Position numbers and translations under genes: made by a program. DNA of 64,000 nt from JBGTSJ01 sp041940305 (GTDB taxonomy: Bacteria > Planctomycetota > Planctomycetia > Planctomycetales > Planctomycetaceae), in contig JBGTSJ010000011.1 of NCBI GenBank assembly GCA_041940305.1, positions 148,382 to 212,381 on the forward strand, given 5' to 3'. Of this stretch, positions 16,617 through 24,734 are shown piece after piece; within the stretch, counting starts at the first letter, position 1; the number at the start of each line of letters is the position of its first letter. The notes below the pieces were generated by a model. That model had not been told where the DNA came from. It ran no database searches and was given only the letters and a program-made list of their open reading frames with translations.

Positions 16617-18491
16617 TCAGTTCAGACTGCGGACGTAGCCTCTGGCGAGTGACGCGAGGTCGGCGTTGTAGACGGCGCGGACTGCGGCCGCGGCATCCTG
16701 GCCGGACTCCAGCGCCTTGATGAACTGTGCGAACCGTGCCGAGCCCCCCTCGTCGAGCATGTAATCCACCAGTGAGTACCCGACCGGACCGATCGTGCCC
16801 GGGGAGAAAGTGCCGTTGGCGAATACGTCCTCCGGCCGATTGAGGGAGGCGACGTTCTGTTTGGCCAGCAGCGGAAGCTGACGGAGATACGGGTCTCCCG
16901 GGAGTGCTTTGGCGGCAAGCGCCAATCCGGTGCCGCGAATGACCCAGTCCGGCAGCGTGGCTCCCGAGCGATTCAGGTAGGCGCCCGTGAGATGGTCAAT
17001 GAGATTCACGCGAAGCGCCGACGTCTCATTAGTCGCTTCGTCGCCGACGTCGAGCAGGACGATATACGCGTCCTCCGAGGTGGGTGTGACGATCGAGTGC
17101 CCCGTCATCTCCTTGGGCGCCTCGCGGCCGTTGATCACCAGGTTAAACTCGTCGTAGCTGAAGCGGTCTTTCATGACGAAGATCGCCAGCCGGCCGCGCC
17201 AGATCTGGCCGTCGCCTCCGCTGAAGATCTTGGTGAGGTTCGCGACATGGGCCTGCGACCACTCATCCACCTGACGCAGCCGGTCCGGGCTGACATTGCC
17301 GATCAGGTAGAACTGGTCCCCCTTGAGCGTGTTGAAGCTGTCGTTCGGCACGGCCCGCTTGAACTGGCTGTCGGTGCGGTCGATGCGGAACTTGTCCATC
17401 TCCTCGGGGGACATTGAGGCGAAGCGATCGGCCTCCATTTCGGCCTCGGTGCGGACGAACTGCCGCAACGGGGTCTTGGGATCCTCGCCGTCGTAGACGC
17501 AGCCTTCGTCGAACCACTTGGTCAGGTCTTCGTAGTTCTTGCGCGTGATGCGGGCCTGCCCTTGCGGCATGCGGGGGTTTTCGAGTCCGCCGACGAGCCG
17601 GTACAGGCGGCTCCCTTCGCGATTGCCGGGGAGGACGACACGGCCGCTGTCGCCACCCTTCATCATGTCGTAGAACGTTTCCAGGCAGAGTCCGCCGTTC
17701 ATCTGCTGACGGCTGTGGCAGCCGCCGCAGAGGTTCGCCATGAACGGCGCGATGTCGCGGGTGAAAGAGACCGTCTCATCGCCGTCCGGCTTGGGGATGA
17801 TGATGCTGGGATCGTTCTCGGCCGCGGCGGCGAGATCAGCCAGCATCGTGTCTTCAGCGTCGCCGTCGAACTTGGCGCCCTGGTTGATCCAGGTAGCGAT
17901 GGTCTGGATGTCGTCGTTGGGGAGAGCGTTGGCGTTGCGCGGCATCCGGTCATTCGGATTCGGGGCGCGGAGCCGGGCGATGAGCAGGCTGTTGTTGGCG
18001 TTCCCGACGGCGAGCAGCGGCCCGCTGCGGCCTCCCTGCTTCCAGCCGGCGAATGTATCAAGGCGGAGGTTGGCGCGGGGGTTGTTCGCGCCGTGGCAGT
18101 TGAGGCAGGCGTCGTTGATGATGGGTGCGACGTCCGTCGAAAAGCTGACGCCGGTATTGGCGGGCGTGCCTCCGGCGCGAGCGATCGCCTTCTCCAGCGA
18201 GTCGCGATGCCGCTTGATGAGCGGGGCAATGCCCTGCAGGCTGCGATCGGTGGTCTGCACGCCGGCCGCAGTGGCGATCGACTCAAGCTGTTCCTCTGCC
18301 TTCGCGAGAATGCTCTCCGCCTCGTCGAAGTTCTTCTCGCGGATGAGAGCCGCCACCTTGCCCAGCTCCGACCGGAGATCGCCCAGTTCCTTTCGCTGCT
18401 CGGCGGTCACCTGAGCCGTGGCGGACTGGACCAGCGGATACACCGACCCGACGAGAGCGAACATCGTCAGGGCGAGCAGGAGTCGTCGCAT
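16617..18491 (-). CDS. Planctomycete cytochrome c-domain protein
   Basis: The 624-residue secreted protein has a signal peptide (LLLALTMFALVGSVYPL) and a helical region at about residues 30-100. Two planctomycete cytochrome c modules follow, with heme motifs CLNCH (about 134) and CGGCH (about 256) and the typical context LRLDTFAGWKQGGRSG. The C-terminal half (about 380-624) has no heme motif and resembles a gluzincin-like or DUF1570-type domain with no clear catalytic motif. Proteins of this class are usually paired with DUF1553/DUF1549 and DUF1501 partners. Here the DUF1501 gene lies 0.9 kb away on the opposite strand. Periplasmic electron transfer is likely but unproven. Confidence 0.85.
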   Translation of the reverse strand: MRRLLLALTMFALVGSVYPLVQSATAQVTAEQRKELGDLRSELGKVAALIREKNFDEAESILAKAEEQLESIATAAGVQTTDRSLQGIAPLIKRHRDSLEKAIARAGGTPANTGVSFSTDVAPIINDACLNCHGANNPRANLRLDTFAGWKQGGRSGPLLAVGNANNSLLIARLRAPNPNDRMPRNANALPNDDIQTIATWINQGAKFDGDAEDTMLADLAAAAENDPSIIIPKPDGDETVSFTRDIAPFMANLCGGCHSRQQMNGGLCLETFYDMMKGGDSGRVVLPGNREGSRLYRLVGGLENPRMPQGQARITRKNYEDLTKWFDEGCVYDGEDPKTPLRQFVRTEAEMEADRFASMSPEEMDKFRIDRTDSQFKRAVPNDSFNTLKGDQFYLIGNVSPDRLRQVDEWSQAHVANLTKIFSGGDGQIWRGRLAIFVMKDRFSYDEFNLVINGREAPKEMTGHSIVTPTSEDAYIVLLDVGDEATNETSALRVNLIDHLTGAYLNRSGATLPDWVIRGTGLALAAKALPGDPYLRQLPLLAKQNVASLNRPEDVFANGTFSPGTIGPVGYSLVDYMLDEGGSARFAQFIKALESGQDAAAAVRAVYNADLASLARGYVRSLN

Positions 18492-18786
18492 TGGGCGTCC
18501 TCACGTCGTGCAAAGCGGCGGGAGCATCCGCGGGGGCGAAATGCCGCGGATGGGTCGGGCGCGCGATGGCCCTGTAGTATCACCGCGGCGGGCAGGCGTC
18601 TGTTCGACGGAAAGTCAGTATATCGCGGCTGTTGGGAGCGGAAAAGAGCGGGATGGGCGGGTGACGCGGCATGTGAATTGATCTCGGATCCGCACACCGG
18701 TGCCGCAGGAATCTGCTAGAATGTCAGCGGCTTGCAACGAGGTCCGTTCGACCTATCAGGACAGAAGCCGTTCGGGAGTGGGCATC

Positions 18787-19062
18787 ATGCCGGAGTCATC
18801 GCAGTTCTTGCTGGACTATCCTCCGGAGATCCGGGACTTCGTGCAGAATCAGCTCGACATGCAGCGGTATGAGAGCGAACCGGAGCTGCTCAAGGCCGCT
18901 GTCGTCGTGCTGCGCGAGATGCAGTCCCGCCATCAGGACCTTCGCGCACGCGTGCAAACATCGCTGAATGAAGCGGAACGCGGCGATATTGAAGAGTGGG
19001 ACATCGACGGACTGAAGGCTGAGCTGGCAGCGGATTGGATGGCGGCGCAGCGGAGCGACTGA
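18787..19062 (+). CDS. parD: ParD-family antitoxin
   Basis: This 91-residue protein has a ribbon-helix-helix N-terminus (FLLDYPPEIRDFVQNQLDMQ, then SEPELLKAAVVVLREM), as in CopG/ParD antitoxins. An acidic, probably flexible C-terminal tail (DIEEWDIDGLKAELAADW) would wrap the toxin. The ATG at 18787 is preferred over an in-frame upstream start at 18700 that lengthens the protein beyond the family norm. The stop overlaps the ATG of the downstream parE remnant (TGATG), the usual toxin-antitoxin coupling. The antitoxin is intact although its toxin partner is broken. Confidence 0.87.
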   Translation: MPESSQFLLDYPPEIRDFVQNQLDMQRYESEPELLKAAVVVLREMQSRHQDLRARVQTSLNEAERGDIEEWDIDGLKAELAADWMAAQRSD

Positions 19063-19382
19063 TGGGCCATGTTCGCCAGACCCGTCAGGCACGGCAGTCC
19101 CTCTACGAAGTCAGCCGCTACATTGCAGAGCAAAGCGGCAGCCTGTCCGTCGCCGACCGGTTTCTGGATCGGATCGCCGGGAAGGCAGCGCGATACGCTT
19201 CGGCTCCACTGCTGGGCGATCCTCGCGACGACCTTGGACAGGGCGTACGGTGTTTCTATGTTGGGTGATACGTCATCATCTATCAGCCTCAAGCGGATGG
19301 AATCCTGATCCTGCTTGTCATTCATTCGGCACGAGACATTCCTGCCGTCTTCCGCCAGTTGTTTGGAGATGTCGATGACTGA
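19062..19382 (+). pseudogene. parE: parE toxin broken by an in-frame TGA
   Basis: The frame begins with the ATG overlapping the parD stop and encodes a RelE/ParE-superfamily toxin (SLYEVSRYIAEQSGSLSVADRF, PLLGDPRDDLGQGVRCFYVG). A TGA at 19266-19268 stops it after 68 residues. The same frame then continues with the missing C-terminal beta-strands (YVIIYQPQADGILILLVIHS, ARDIPAVF) to a TGA at 19380-19382. A single base change from CGA or GGA would explain the stop. ParE proteins need these C-terminal strands, so the toxin should be inactive. The last bases overlap the start of the DUF1501 gene. Confidence 0.85.
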
Positions 19383-20844
19383 GAGCGAGTTCCAGCACAC
19401 TCAGATTCAATGTGTCTCCCGTCGAGCGCTGTTGCAGCGTGCTGGTGGGGGCTTCGGCATGCTCGCGCTGGCGGATCTCCTGAACGGGCAGGGCCTGCTC
19501 GGACGCAGCGCCGGGGCGGCCCCCGCGGCGAACGCCCTTGCTCCGCGGGACGGGCACTTTGCGGGTCGGGCCAAGTCCGTCATTTACCTGTTCATGAACG
19601 GCGGGCCGTCGCATGTGGATACGTGGGACTACAAGCCCGAACTCGAGCAGCGGGACGGGCAGACGCTGGAGAACTTCGACAATACGACGGGGTTCTTCCA
19701 GGACGCGGTCGGCGGGCTGATGAAATCGCCGTTCGGATTCGCGCAGTACGGCGAGAGCGGCACGTGGTGCTCGGACATCTTTCCGGAGATGTCGCAGCAC
19801 GTGGACAAGATGGCCTTCATCCATTCCTGCTGGACCGATTCGAACAACCACTCGCCGGCGCTGTTCAAGATCAACACCGGAATGACGCGGATGGGGTTCC
19901 CGTCGGTGGGGGCGTGGGTCACGTATGGGCTGGGGAGCGAAAACCAGGACCTGCCCGGCTTTGTGGTGATGTACGACACCAAGGGGCGCGGGCTGCCCAA
20001 GGGCTACGCCCAGAACTGGGGCAGCGGGTTTCTGCCGGGGGTGTACCAAGGGACGGCGTTGAAGCCTCAGGGGGCGCCGATCGACAACCTGTATCGGCCT
20101 GAAGGGTTGACGGACGTCGCCCAGCGGAACCAGCTGGACCTGCTGCAGACGCTCAATCGGCACAGCCTGGAGGCGGACCCGGCCGAGGCGGAACTGGCGG
20201 CCCGGATCGAGAGCTTCGAGCTGGCGTACCGCATGCAGTCAGCCGCGCCGGAAGCCTTGGCGATCGAGCAGGAGACGGCCGAGACGCAGGCGCAGTACGG
20301 CATCGGCGACGAGCGCTGCGATCACTTCGCCCGCCAGTGCCTGGTCGCGCGGCGGATGGTGGAGCGCGGCGTGCGCTTCGTTCAAATCTACAGCGGCGGG
20401 ACCGAGAACCTGCTCAGTTGGGACGGGCACAGCGATATCGTCAAGAATCACACGCAGTTCGCGGGCGAGACCGACAAGCCGATCGCCGCCCTGCTCGGCG
20501 ATCTAGCGTCGCGCGGACTCCTCGACGAGACGCTCGTCGTCTGGGGAGGCGAGTTCGGCCGGCTGCCAGTGGCCCAGAAAGCGGAGAAACCGGGGCGCGA
20601 CCACAATCCGCACGCCTTCACGACCTGGTTCGCCGGCGGCGGCGTAAAGGGTGGAGCGCATCACGGAGCAACCGACGAGATCGGCCTCCGCGCTGCCGAG
20701 AATCGCGTCAACGTCCACGACCTGCACGCGACACTGCTGCACCTGATGGGGCTCAATCACGAGCGGCTCACCTACCGCTACAACGGCCGCGACTTCCGGC
20801 TGACGGACGTGGAGGGGACGGTGGTGCGGGAAATTCTGGCGTAG
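19375..20844 (+). CDS. DUF1501 protein (alkaline phosphatase/sulfatase fold)
   Basis: The 489-residue protein belongs to DUF1501, a planctomycete-expanded family with a sulfatase-like fold. It has a twin-arginine-like leader (SRRALLQRAGGGFGMLALAD), so it is probably exported folded. Characteristic segments are KSVIYLFMNGGPSHVDTWDY, VWGGEFGRLP and GRDHNPHAFTTWFAGGG. The start at 19375 has GGAG six bases upstream; one ATG two codons earlier is equivalent, and longer frames run into parE sequence. Substrates are unknown. The usual DUF1549/DUF1553 partner is not adjacent. The nearest relevant gene is the cytochrome c-domain protein at 16617-18491. Confidence 0.92.
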   Translation: MTESEFQHTQIQCVSRRALLQRAGGGFGMLALADLLNGQGLLGRSAGAAPAANALAPRDGHFAGRAKSVIYLFMNGGPSHVDTWDYKPELEQRDGQTLENFDNTTGFFQDAVGGLMKSPFGFAQYGESGTWCSDIFPEMSQHVDKMAFIHSCWTDSNNHSPALFKINTGMTRMGFPSVGAWVTYGLGSENQDLPGFVVMYDTKGRGLPKGYAQNWGSGFLPGVYQGTALKPQGAPIDNLYRPEGLTDVAQRNQLDLLQTLNRHSLEADPAEAELAARIESFELAYRMQSAAPEALAIEQETAETQAQYGIGDERCDHFARQCLVARRMVERGVRFVQIYSGGTENLLSWDGHSDIVKNHTQFAGETDKPIAALLGDLASRGLLDETLVVWGGEFGRLPVAQKAEKPGRDHNPHAFTTWFAGGGVKGGAHHGATDEIGLRAAENRVNVHDLHATLLHLMGLNHERLTYRYNGRDFRLTDVEGTVVREILA

Positions 20845-20864
20845 CTCATACCGGAGATTCGGTC

Positions 20865-21446
20865 ATGCAAAGCAAGGCCGGGACTGTCGAGCAGTATCTC
20901 GCAGAACTCCCTGCTGACCGCCGCGAGGTGCTTGAGACGGTGCGATCCGTCATCCTGAAGAACCTCGACAAGGGTTATGAGGAGGGGATGCAGTACGGGA
21001 TGATCGGCTACTTCGTGCCGCATCGTCTCTACCCCGCCGGCTACCACTGTGATCCGAACCAGCCGCTGCCGTTTATCAGTCTGGCGTCGCAGAAGAACTA
21101 CATGTCGCTGTACATGATGTGCGTCTACTCCGACACGACCGGCCTTGACGAATTTCGACAGGCCTGGGCCGCAACCGGCAAGAAGCTGGACATGGGGAAA
21201 AGCTGCATCCGGTTCCGCAAGGCGGAAGATCTGGCGCTCGATCTGATCGGACGCACTATTAAACGGATGCCGGCGAAGAAGTGGATTCAATTCTACGAGA
21301 CAACACTGCAGGAGCAGATGAAGTCCGGCGGGGCCGCTGCGTCCCGGAAGAAGGGCACTCGATCTGCATCGTCCCGAACAAAGCGAGATCGTCGGCCCGA
21401 CCGAACTGGGACGAAGGCCGCAACAACTCGCAAATCGTCCCGCTGA
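20865..21446 (+). CDS. DUF1801/YdhG-like protein
   Basis: The 193-residue protein has a DUF1801 (YdhG/YjbR-like) core over residues 1-145: TVEQYLAELPADRREVLETV, YEEGMQYGMIGYFVP, SCIRFRK. It is followed by a Lys/Arg/Ser-rich tail of about 45 residues (SRKKGTRSASSRTKRDR) that probably binds nucleic acid or is disordered. The start ATG follows GGAG by nine bases and lies 20 bp after the DUF1501 stop. The family is small and cytoplasmic and its biochemical role is not established. It precedes the SSP411-like gene by 36 bp, so the two may be cotranscribed. Confidence 0.85.
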   Translation: MQSKAGTVEQYLAELPADRREVLETVRSVILKNLDKGYEEGMQYGMIGYFVPHRLYPAGYHCDPNQPLPFISLASQKNYMSLYMMCVYSDTTGLDEFRQAWAATGKKLDMGKSCIRFRKAEDLALDLIGRTIKRMPAKKWIQFYETTLQEQMKSGGAAASRKKGTRSASSRTKRDRRPDRTGTKAATTRKSSR

Positions 21447-21482
21447 CCGGGGTGATCCGGCCCACCACAGGGAAGGCAACGT

Positions 21483-24053
21483 ATGCACGGCATGATTTCC
21501 AATCGCCTGCGGGCTCTCGCTTCCCCGTTTGTGGTCGCGGTCGCCAGCAGTCTGTTCTGTGGATTCGGTGGCGACGTCTCGGCGCAACCCGGCGCCGAAT
21601 CCGCGCCAACCGAAGTAGCGGATCGTCCCGCGAATGCGCTGGCCCACGAGACCAGTCCCTATCTGCTGCTGCACGCCCATAACCCGGTCGACTGGCGACC
21701 GTGGTCGCCGGCAGCGTTTGAGCTGGCGAAGCGGGACAACAAGCCGATCTTTCTGTCGATCGGCTACAGCAGCTGTCACTGGTGCCATGTGATGGAACGG
21801 GAGGTCTTCGAGAACGAGGAGATCGCCGAGTATGTCAACGAGCACTTCGTGAGCATCAAGGTGGATCGGGAGGAGCGTCCGGATGTGGACGACATCTACA
21901 TGCTCGCCCTGCAGGTGTACTTCCAGGCGGTGGGCTCGTCCCAAACCGGGGGCTGGCCGCTGTCCATGTTTCTCACTCCCGAGGGGAAGCCCTTCGCGGG
22001 GGGGACGTATTTTCCGCCGGAGGACAGGGACGGGCGTCCGGGATTCCTGACGGTTGCGAAGCAGGTGCAGGAACTGTGGGCGACGCGGCAGGCGGATCTG
22101 GAGGGAAACGCGGATTTCCTCGCCCGCGAAGTCCAGCGGCTTTCACGGCCGTCACTGAGCCTCAAGACGGTTGAGGTCGATGCCAACCTCGTGCGCGGAG
22201 CGGTGGACGCCCTGCAGTCCGCCTATGACAGCGAACATGGCGGCTTCGATTTCGACTCCGAGGCGCCGAACGGTCCGAAATTCCCGACGCCGTCGCGGTT
22301 GATGCTGATCCAGGCGCAGATCGACGCGCACAGCGACGCCAGCCTTGCCGGGCAGCTGGATCACACGCTGCAGCGGATGGCGGCGGGGGGCATCCGTGAT
22401 CATCTCGGCGGCGGGTTCCACCGTTACAGCGTCGATCGGCAGTGGCGGGTGCCGCACTTCGAGAAGATGCTGTATGACAATGCGCAGCTTGCCGAGGTTT
22501 ACTCCGAGGCGTATCTGCGAACCAACCGGCGGACTTACCGGCAGGTCGCCGAGGAGACGTTCGACTTCATCCTGCGGGACCTCACCGATCCCCAGGGAGG
22601 CTTCTACTCGGCGCTGGATGCCGAGACGGAAGGGATCGAGGGGAAGTACTACGTCTGGTCTGCGGTGGAGGTGAACACCATTCTGGGGGCGGACGACGCC
22701 CGGGTCTTCGGGGCGGCGTACGGACTGAGTGAACCCGAGTATTTCGAGCATGGATACGTGCTGCAGCTGCCGCGGAGCCTGGATGAGATCGCCGATGAGC
22801 TGGACGTGCCGCTATCCGATCTGGAACCTCAACTCGAAGCGGCGCGAGCTGCGCTGCTCGAGACACGGCGACAACGACCGGCATTATTGCGGGACGACAA
22901 AGTGCTCACCGGCTGGAACGGGCTCACGATCCGGGCGCTGGCCGACGGCGGCCAGATCCTGCAGCGGCCGGACTACCTCGCGGCTGCCGAACGCGCAGCC
23001 TTGTTCATCCTGGCCGAGATGCGCGACCAGCAGGGCCGGCTGCAGCATACGTGGCGCGGGGGAGAAGCGCGGCTGGCGGCATACTCCGACGACTACGCCT
23101 ATTTCGTCAGCGGCCTGCTGGCGCTGCACCGCGTGACCGGCAACGAGGAGTGGCTGAATGCGGCGCGGCGATTGACGGACGAACAACTGGAGCTGTTCTG
23201 GGACGACCGCGGGCATGGATTCTTCTATACGCCCGACGACCATGAACCGCTGCTGGCGCGGGTGAAGGAAGCGTACGACGCCGTGGTGCCGTCGGCGAAC
23301 AGCGTGAGCGTGGAGAACCTGATCCGGATTGCCCAGTTGACCGGCGAGGAGAGTTATCGCCGCCGGGCGCTGCAGACGATCCGCGTCTTCGCGCCGCGGC
23401 TGTCGGAGTCGCCGGCCTCGCTGTCGTATCTCGCCCTCTCGGTGGATGAGTACCTGGATGCGTTCGGACCGGTGACGACGGAGCCGGCAGACGCCGTCGC
23501 CACGGCGCCGGCCAATTCCGCGCCCGCCGACGATGCCGATGAGGAACTCGTACCGGCAGCGGAGGCGAACGCCGACCAGGCCGCCCGGCATGACAAGGTC
23601 GCGGCGAAGGCGTATCTGTCGGTGGACCGCCTGCCGGCTGGGGGGATGTGCCGCGTGGCGGTGGTGATCTCCGTGACCGACGGCTGGCACATCAACGCGA
23701 ACCCGGCGAACCCGGACTATCTGATCCCCACCGAACTGACGGCCGCCAGCCGTCACAAGTCGAAGCTGACGGGCGTCGAGTATCCGGACGGCATGCAGTT
23801 CAAACTGCAGGGCGAGGAACAACCGCTGGTCGTCTACGAGGAGAAAGTTGTCCTGTATGGAACCATCGAGGCCCCCGCCGACGCCGCGGGCCAGACCGAA
23901 AAGCTGGAACTGACGATCCGCTACCAGGCCTGCAACGACATGACCTGTCTGCGGCCGGCCAAACTCGTGCTGACGGGCGAGATTCCGGTCGCTGCTGCTG
24001 ACGAGAAACCGCGCGAGATCAACCGCGCGCTGTTCAAAGAGAAGACGGAATAG
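21483..24053 (+). CDS. DUF255/SSP411 (YyaL-like) protein fused to a DsbD N-terminal-like domain
   Basis: The 856-residue protein carries an N-terminal signal-like segment. A thioredoxin-like DUF255 domain follows at about residues 50-180, with the CHWC redox motif in SIGYSSCHWCHVMEREVF. The alpha/alpha-barrel of the YyaL/SSP411 family covers about 200-650 (GGIRDHLGGGFHRYSVD, PHFEKMLYDNAQLAEVY). After an Ala/Asp/Glu-rich linker, residues about 710-840 resemble the DsbD N-terminal (thiol:disulfide interchange) domain, with GWHINANPANPDYLIPTEL and a paired-Cys segment RYQACNDMTCLRPAK. Most YyaL homologues are cytoplasmic and lack this extension. Export plus the fusion suggests an envelope redox role, which is inference. 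Confidence 0.92.
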   Translation: MHGMISNRLRALASPFVVAVASSLFCGFGGDVSAQPGAESAPTEVADRPANALAHETSPYLLLHAHNPVDWRPWSPAAFELAKRDNKPIFLSIGYSSCHWCHVMEREVFENEEIAEYVNEHFVSIKVDREERPDVDDIYMLALQVYFQAVGSSQTGGWPLSMFLTPEGKPFAGGTYFPPEDRDGRPGFLTVAKQVQELWATRQADLEGNADFLAREVQRLSRPSLSLKTVEVDANLVRGAVDALQSAYDSEHGGFDFDSEAPNGPKFPTPSRLMLIQAQIDAHSDASLAGQLDHTLQRMAAGGIRDHLGGGFHRYSVDRQWRVPHFEKMLYDNAQLAEVYSEAYLRTNRRTYRQVAEETFDFILRDLTDPQGGFYSALDAETEGIEGKYYVWSAVEVNTILGADDARVFGAAYGLSEPEYFEHGYVLQLPRSLDEIADELDVPLSDLEPQLEAARAALLETRRQRPALLRDDKVLTGWNGLTIRALADGGQILQRPDYLAAAERAALFILAEMRDQQGRLQHTWRGGEARLAAYSDDYAYFVSGLLALHRVTGNEEWLNAARRLTDEQLELFWDDRGHGFFYTPDDHEPLLARVKEAYDAVVPSANSVSVENLIRIAQLTGEESYRRRALQTIRVFAPRLSESPASLSYLALSVDEYLDAFGPVTTEPADAVATAPANSAPADDADEELVPAAEANADQAARHDKVAAKAYLSVDRLPAGGMCRVAVVISVTDGWHINANPANPDYLIPTELTAASRHKSKLTGVEYPDGMQFKLQGEEQPLVVYEEKVVLYGTIEAPADAAGQTEKLELTIRYQACNDMTCLRPAKLVLTGEIPVAAADEKPREINRALFKEKTE

Positions 24054-24056
24054 CGC

Positions 24057-24734
24057 TTACTCCGCAGGCGCCTGTTCCAACACCCACTGCACGGCGTGTT
24101 GCGTCAGTTCAGATCCGTTGCGGAGACTGAGCTTGGTCTTGATGTGCTCGCGATAGGTCTCGACCGTTTTGCGACTGAGTTCGAGCTTCGCCGCGATCTG
24201 CTTGGTGCTCATCCCCCGGCCGATCATCTCAAACACTTCCAGCTCCCGGTCCGACAATCGCTCGAGCGGAGAGCTGTTCGCATCGGGCGAGCCGGAGACC
24301 ACGCGGGTCAGCAGGCGGTCGGTCATGCGGGGACTCAGGTACACCTGCCCCTCCAGGACACGGCGGAGGGCCGTGATGAAGCACTCCACGTCGTCGGATT
24401 TGCTGACGTAGCCCATCGCCCCGGCGCGCAGAGCGCGCTCGGCGAAGAGTGCTTCGTCGTGCATCGACGACACCAGCACTTTGACGTCAGGCCATTGCGA
24501 CTTGATCTCTTTGGTCAACTCGAGGCCGTTGCCGTCACCGAGCGAAATATCGACGACGACGAGATCCGGCTGCAGCCGCCGCATCTTCTCCAGCGTCTCG
24601 CTGACGCCGGCCGCCTCGCCGCAAACGGTCACCTCGGGAAGATCGTCGATGATCTGCACGAGACCCCGGCGGAGAAACGCGTGATCGTCAACGATCAGGA
24701 CGGCGGCGGGCGCGGTGGTGGACTCAACAGACAT
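24057..24734 (-). CDS. NarL/FixJ-type response regulator
   Basis: The 225-residue two-component regulator has a receiver domain at residues 10-130, with the acidic pair DD (16-17), phospho-acceptor Asp62 in VVVDISLGDGNG and the conserved Lys in YVSKSDD. A LuxR-type helix-turn-helix lies at about 158-215 (LSDRELEVFEMIGRGMSTKQ, LSRKTVETYREHIKTKL). The ATG at 24732-24734 follows GGAG by eight bases. It overlaps the end of the histidine kinase gene by 11 bp, so kinase and regulator form a cognate pair. Target genes are unknown; the divergent NIPSNAP gene next to the kinase is a candidate. Confidence 0.95.
   Translation of the reverse strand: MSVESTTAPAAVLIVDDHAFLRRGLVQIIDDLPEVTVCGEAAGVSETLEKMRRLQPDLVVVDISLGDGNGLELTKEIKSQWPDVKVLVSSMHDEALFAERALRAGAMGYVSKSDDVECFITALRRVLEGQVYLSPRMTDRLLTRVVSGSPDANSSPLERLSDRELEVFEMIGRGMSTKQIAAKLELSRKTVETYREHIKTKLSLRNGSELTQHAVQWVLEQAPAE

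Noticed and set aside
19266..19268. TGA in parE as a selenocysteine codon
   Set aside because: No SECIS-like hairpin was recognised, ParE has no catalytic Cys there, and a simple nonsense change explains it.
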